A stretch of 7,003 nucleotides of DNA from positions 1 through 7,003 of the forward strand of contig JANELJ010000118.1 of the NCBI GenBank assembly GCA_024511395.1. Reading direction: 5' to 3'. Below, in pieces: positions 6,591 through 7,003 of the stretch. This DNA is from Gammaproteobacteria bacterium (lineage in GTDB: Bacteria > Pseudomonadota > Gammaproteobacteria > GRL18). How positions within the stretch are numbered: position 1 is the first letter of the stretch; the number at the start of each line of letters is the position of its first letter. The translations under genes were made by a program, and so were the position numbers. The notes beneath the pieces were generated by a model. The model made no database searches. It was not told where the DNA came from and was given only the letters and a program-made list of their open reading frames with translations.

Positions 6591-6635
6591 ATGTTAAAAA
6601 CAATTATCTTAGCTGGTTCTCTTATGAATGGTTAA
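6591..6635 (+). pseudogene. Start of a truncated gene with a signal-peptide-like N-terminus
   Basis: AAGGAAAT (6579-6586) stands just upstream of an ATG that encodes MLKTIILAGSLMNG before a stop. A basic residue followed by a hydrophobic stretch looks like the start of an exported protein. The frame closes 41 bases before the IS66 end, so the gene was probably broken earlier by a deletion or frameshift. It could instead be a short leader peptide. Confidence 0.3.
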
Positions 6636-6701
6636 ATCTGTTTTTATTTAATTCCATCGAGCATGCAGCATGAAACGTAAGCGCTTAACGAACCAACGTC
6701 A

Positions 6702-6730
6702 TTCCGAGTTAAATTCTTTCTCCTCATAAT
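6702..6730 (+). promoter_or_regulatory. Candidate internal promoter of IS66 tnpA
   Basis: CATAAT (6725-6730) matches the -10 consensus at 5 of 6 positions. TTCCGA (6702-6707), 17 bases upstream, is a weak -35 (3 of 6). A start about 7 bases downstream would fall in the loop of the hairpin at 6720-6755. Confidence 0.35.
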
Positions 6731-6755
6731 AAAGTCACCACTTTATTATGAGGAG
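6720..6755 (+). promoter_or_regulatory. Perfect 16-bp hairpin that buries the tnpA ribosome-binding site
   Basis: CTCCTCATAATAAAGT (6720-6735) and ACTTTATTATGAGGAG (6740-6755) are perfect reverse complements around the loop CACC. The right arm ends with GAGGAG, the Shine-Dalgarno, five bases before the tnpA ATG. Any transcript carrying both arms would have this site paired and translation blocked. Confidence 0.8.
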
Positions 6756-6760
6756 CAGAG

Positions 6761-6889
6761 ATGAACTTAGATAATATTTCCGACCTGGAAAGCTTTTGGG
6801 CCGAGCAGATTAAGTCATGGCAGAGCACTGATTTAACCCAAAGAGCATATTGCCAGAAGAATGCCCTGCCCATCCATCGTTTTAATTAA
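6761..6889 (+). pseudogene. tnpA: IS66-family accessory protein TnpA, truncated after 42 codons
   Basis: The peptide begins MNLDNISDLESFW and continues with WAEQIKSWQSTDLTQRAYC (13-31) and QKNALPIHRFN. It fits the IS66 accessory protein pattern (W...I..W..SGLSQ.AYC...GL....F.YW), a small helix-turn-helix-like protein needed with TnpB and TnpC for transposition of the larger IS66 elements. A full protein would continue with a YW motif after FN. Here the reading frame meets TAA at 6887-6889, where the sequence changes to the unrelated element end. The gene is therefore cut to less than half and is not functional as seen. Confidence 0.8.
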
Positions 6890-6907
6890 CCTGAGATCTG
6901 GATAAGA
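6888..6907 (+). repeat. 20-base mobile-element end, right copy
   Basis: AACCTGAGATCTGGATAAGA here is the exact reverse complement of bases 1-20. It starts where the IS66 tnpA sequence breaks off. If the leading AA is target sequence, the element would begin CCTGAGATCTGG, flanked by TTAA here and by ATAA at the left copy. Confidence 0.75.
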
Positions 6908-7003
6908 ACCCAGTCATTTACCTAAATACAGAGAGTTTTCATATCACTCTCATCTATTCTGATTGTCGGTTTGTCTTTTTTATGACAATAGGCAATCAGA
7001 GAA
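6890..7003. mobile_element. Outer end of an unidentified insertion sequence, continuing past the window
   Basis: These bases lie on the element side of the junction. No coding region can be supported. Inverted segments are present: TCTGATTG (6958-6965) with CAATCAGA (6993-7000), and TTGTC (6971-6975) with GACAA (6984-6988) around a T-rich loop. They may be transposase binding sites or a hairpin guarding the transposase start. The family is not assigned. Confidence 0.5.

Larger units (their letters stand above)
6677..6889 (+). mobile_element. Left end of an IS66-family insertion sequence, truncated
   Basis: The element starts with GTAAGCGCTTAACG (6677-6690), matching the GTAAGC terminal sequence I recall for IS66-family elements, and then carries the beginning of the accessory gene tnpA. 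The eight bases before it (CATGAAAC, 6669-6676) are the expected target-duplication partner, whose second copy is not in the window. After about 213 bases the IS66 sequence stops in tnpA, where another element's end begins. tnpB and the main transposase tnpC are absent here. Confidence 0.75.

Noticed and set aside
1..7003. CRISPR array, tRNA, rRNA, riboswitch or defence system
   Set aside because: No regularly spaced direct repeats, cloverleaf-like sequences or recognisable aptamers or defence genes were seen on either strand.

Overview
The window looks like a chromosomal segment from a gammaproteobacterium of moderate-to-low GC that has been cut about by insertion sequences. PanD resembles the Pseudomonas/gamma type at the motif level (start MHCSMLK, block DYEGSCAID, end SIPV). 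The pcnB-folK-panB-panC order is common in Gamma- and Betaproteobacteria. The genus cannot be set from this sequence alone.

Layout. From about 24 to 4256 a minus-strand run reads, in transcription order, CNP1-like exported protein, pcnB (poly(A) polymerase I), folK, panB, panC. pcnB and folK overlap by ATGA, folK and panB are 16 bases apart, and panB and panC are 54 bases apart. A 196-base divergent spacer (4257-4452) holds a strong imperfect dyad and a tiny upstream ORF. It leads into plus-strand xseB (exonuclease VII small subunit) and ispA (farnesyl diphosphate synthase). dxs, which often follows ispA, is absent. Instead a remnant of an IS5-like transposase (5703-5861, minus) fills the gap up to panD (5864-6235, minus), which converges on ispA. 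Beyond panD the DNA is accessory: two small unrecognised ORFs, the left end of an IS66-family element (from 6677) with the first 42 codons of its accessory gene tnpA, and then an abrupt switch to the end of another element. That end begins with a 20-base sequence that also occurs, inverted, at bases 1-20, just after the panC stop. The cellular genes are therefore bracketed by two inverted copies of the same mobile-element end.

How the genes fit together. PanB (ketopantoate formation, using a folate cofactor), PanD (beta-alanine) and PanC (condensation to pantothenate) supply three of the four steps of vitamin B5 synthesis; the ketopantoate reductase is not here. FolK makes the pterin precursor of the folate that PanB uses. 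PcnB acts in RNA decay, XseB in DNA repair, and IspA in isoprenoid synthesis. I see no CRISPR array, tRNA, rRNA or recognisable defence system. The most interesting signals are the bracketing repeats, a hairpin that would hide the IS66 tnpA ribosome-binding site, and the IS scar between ispA and panD.
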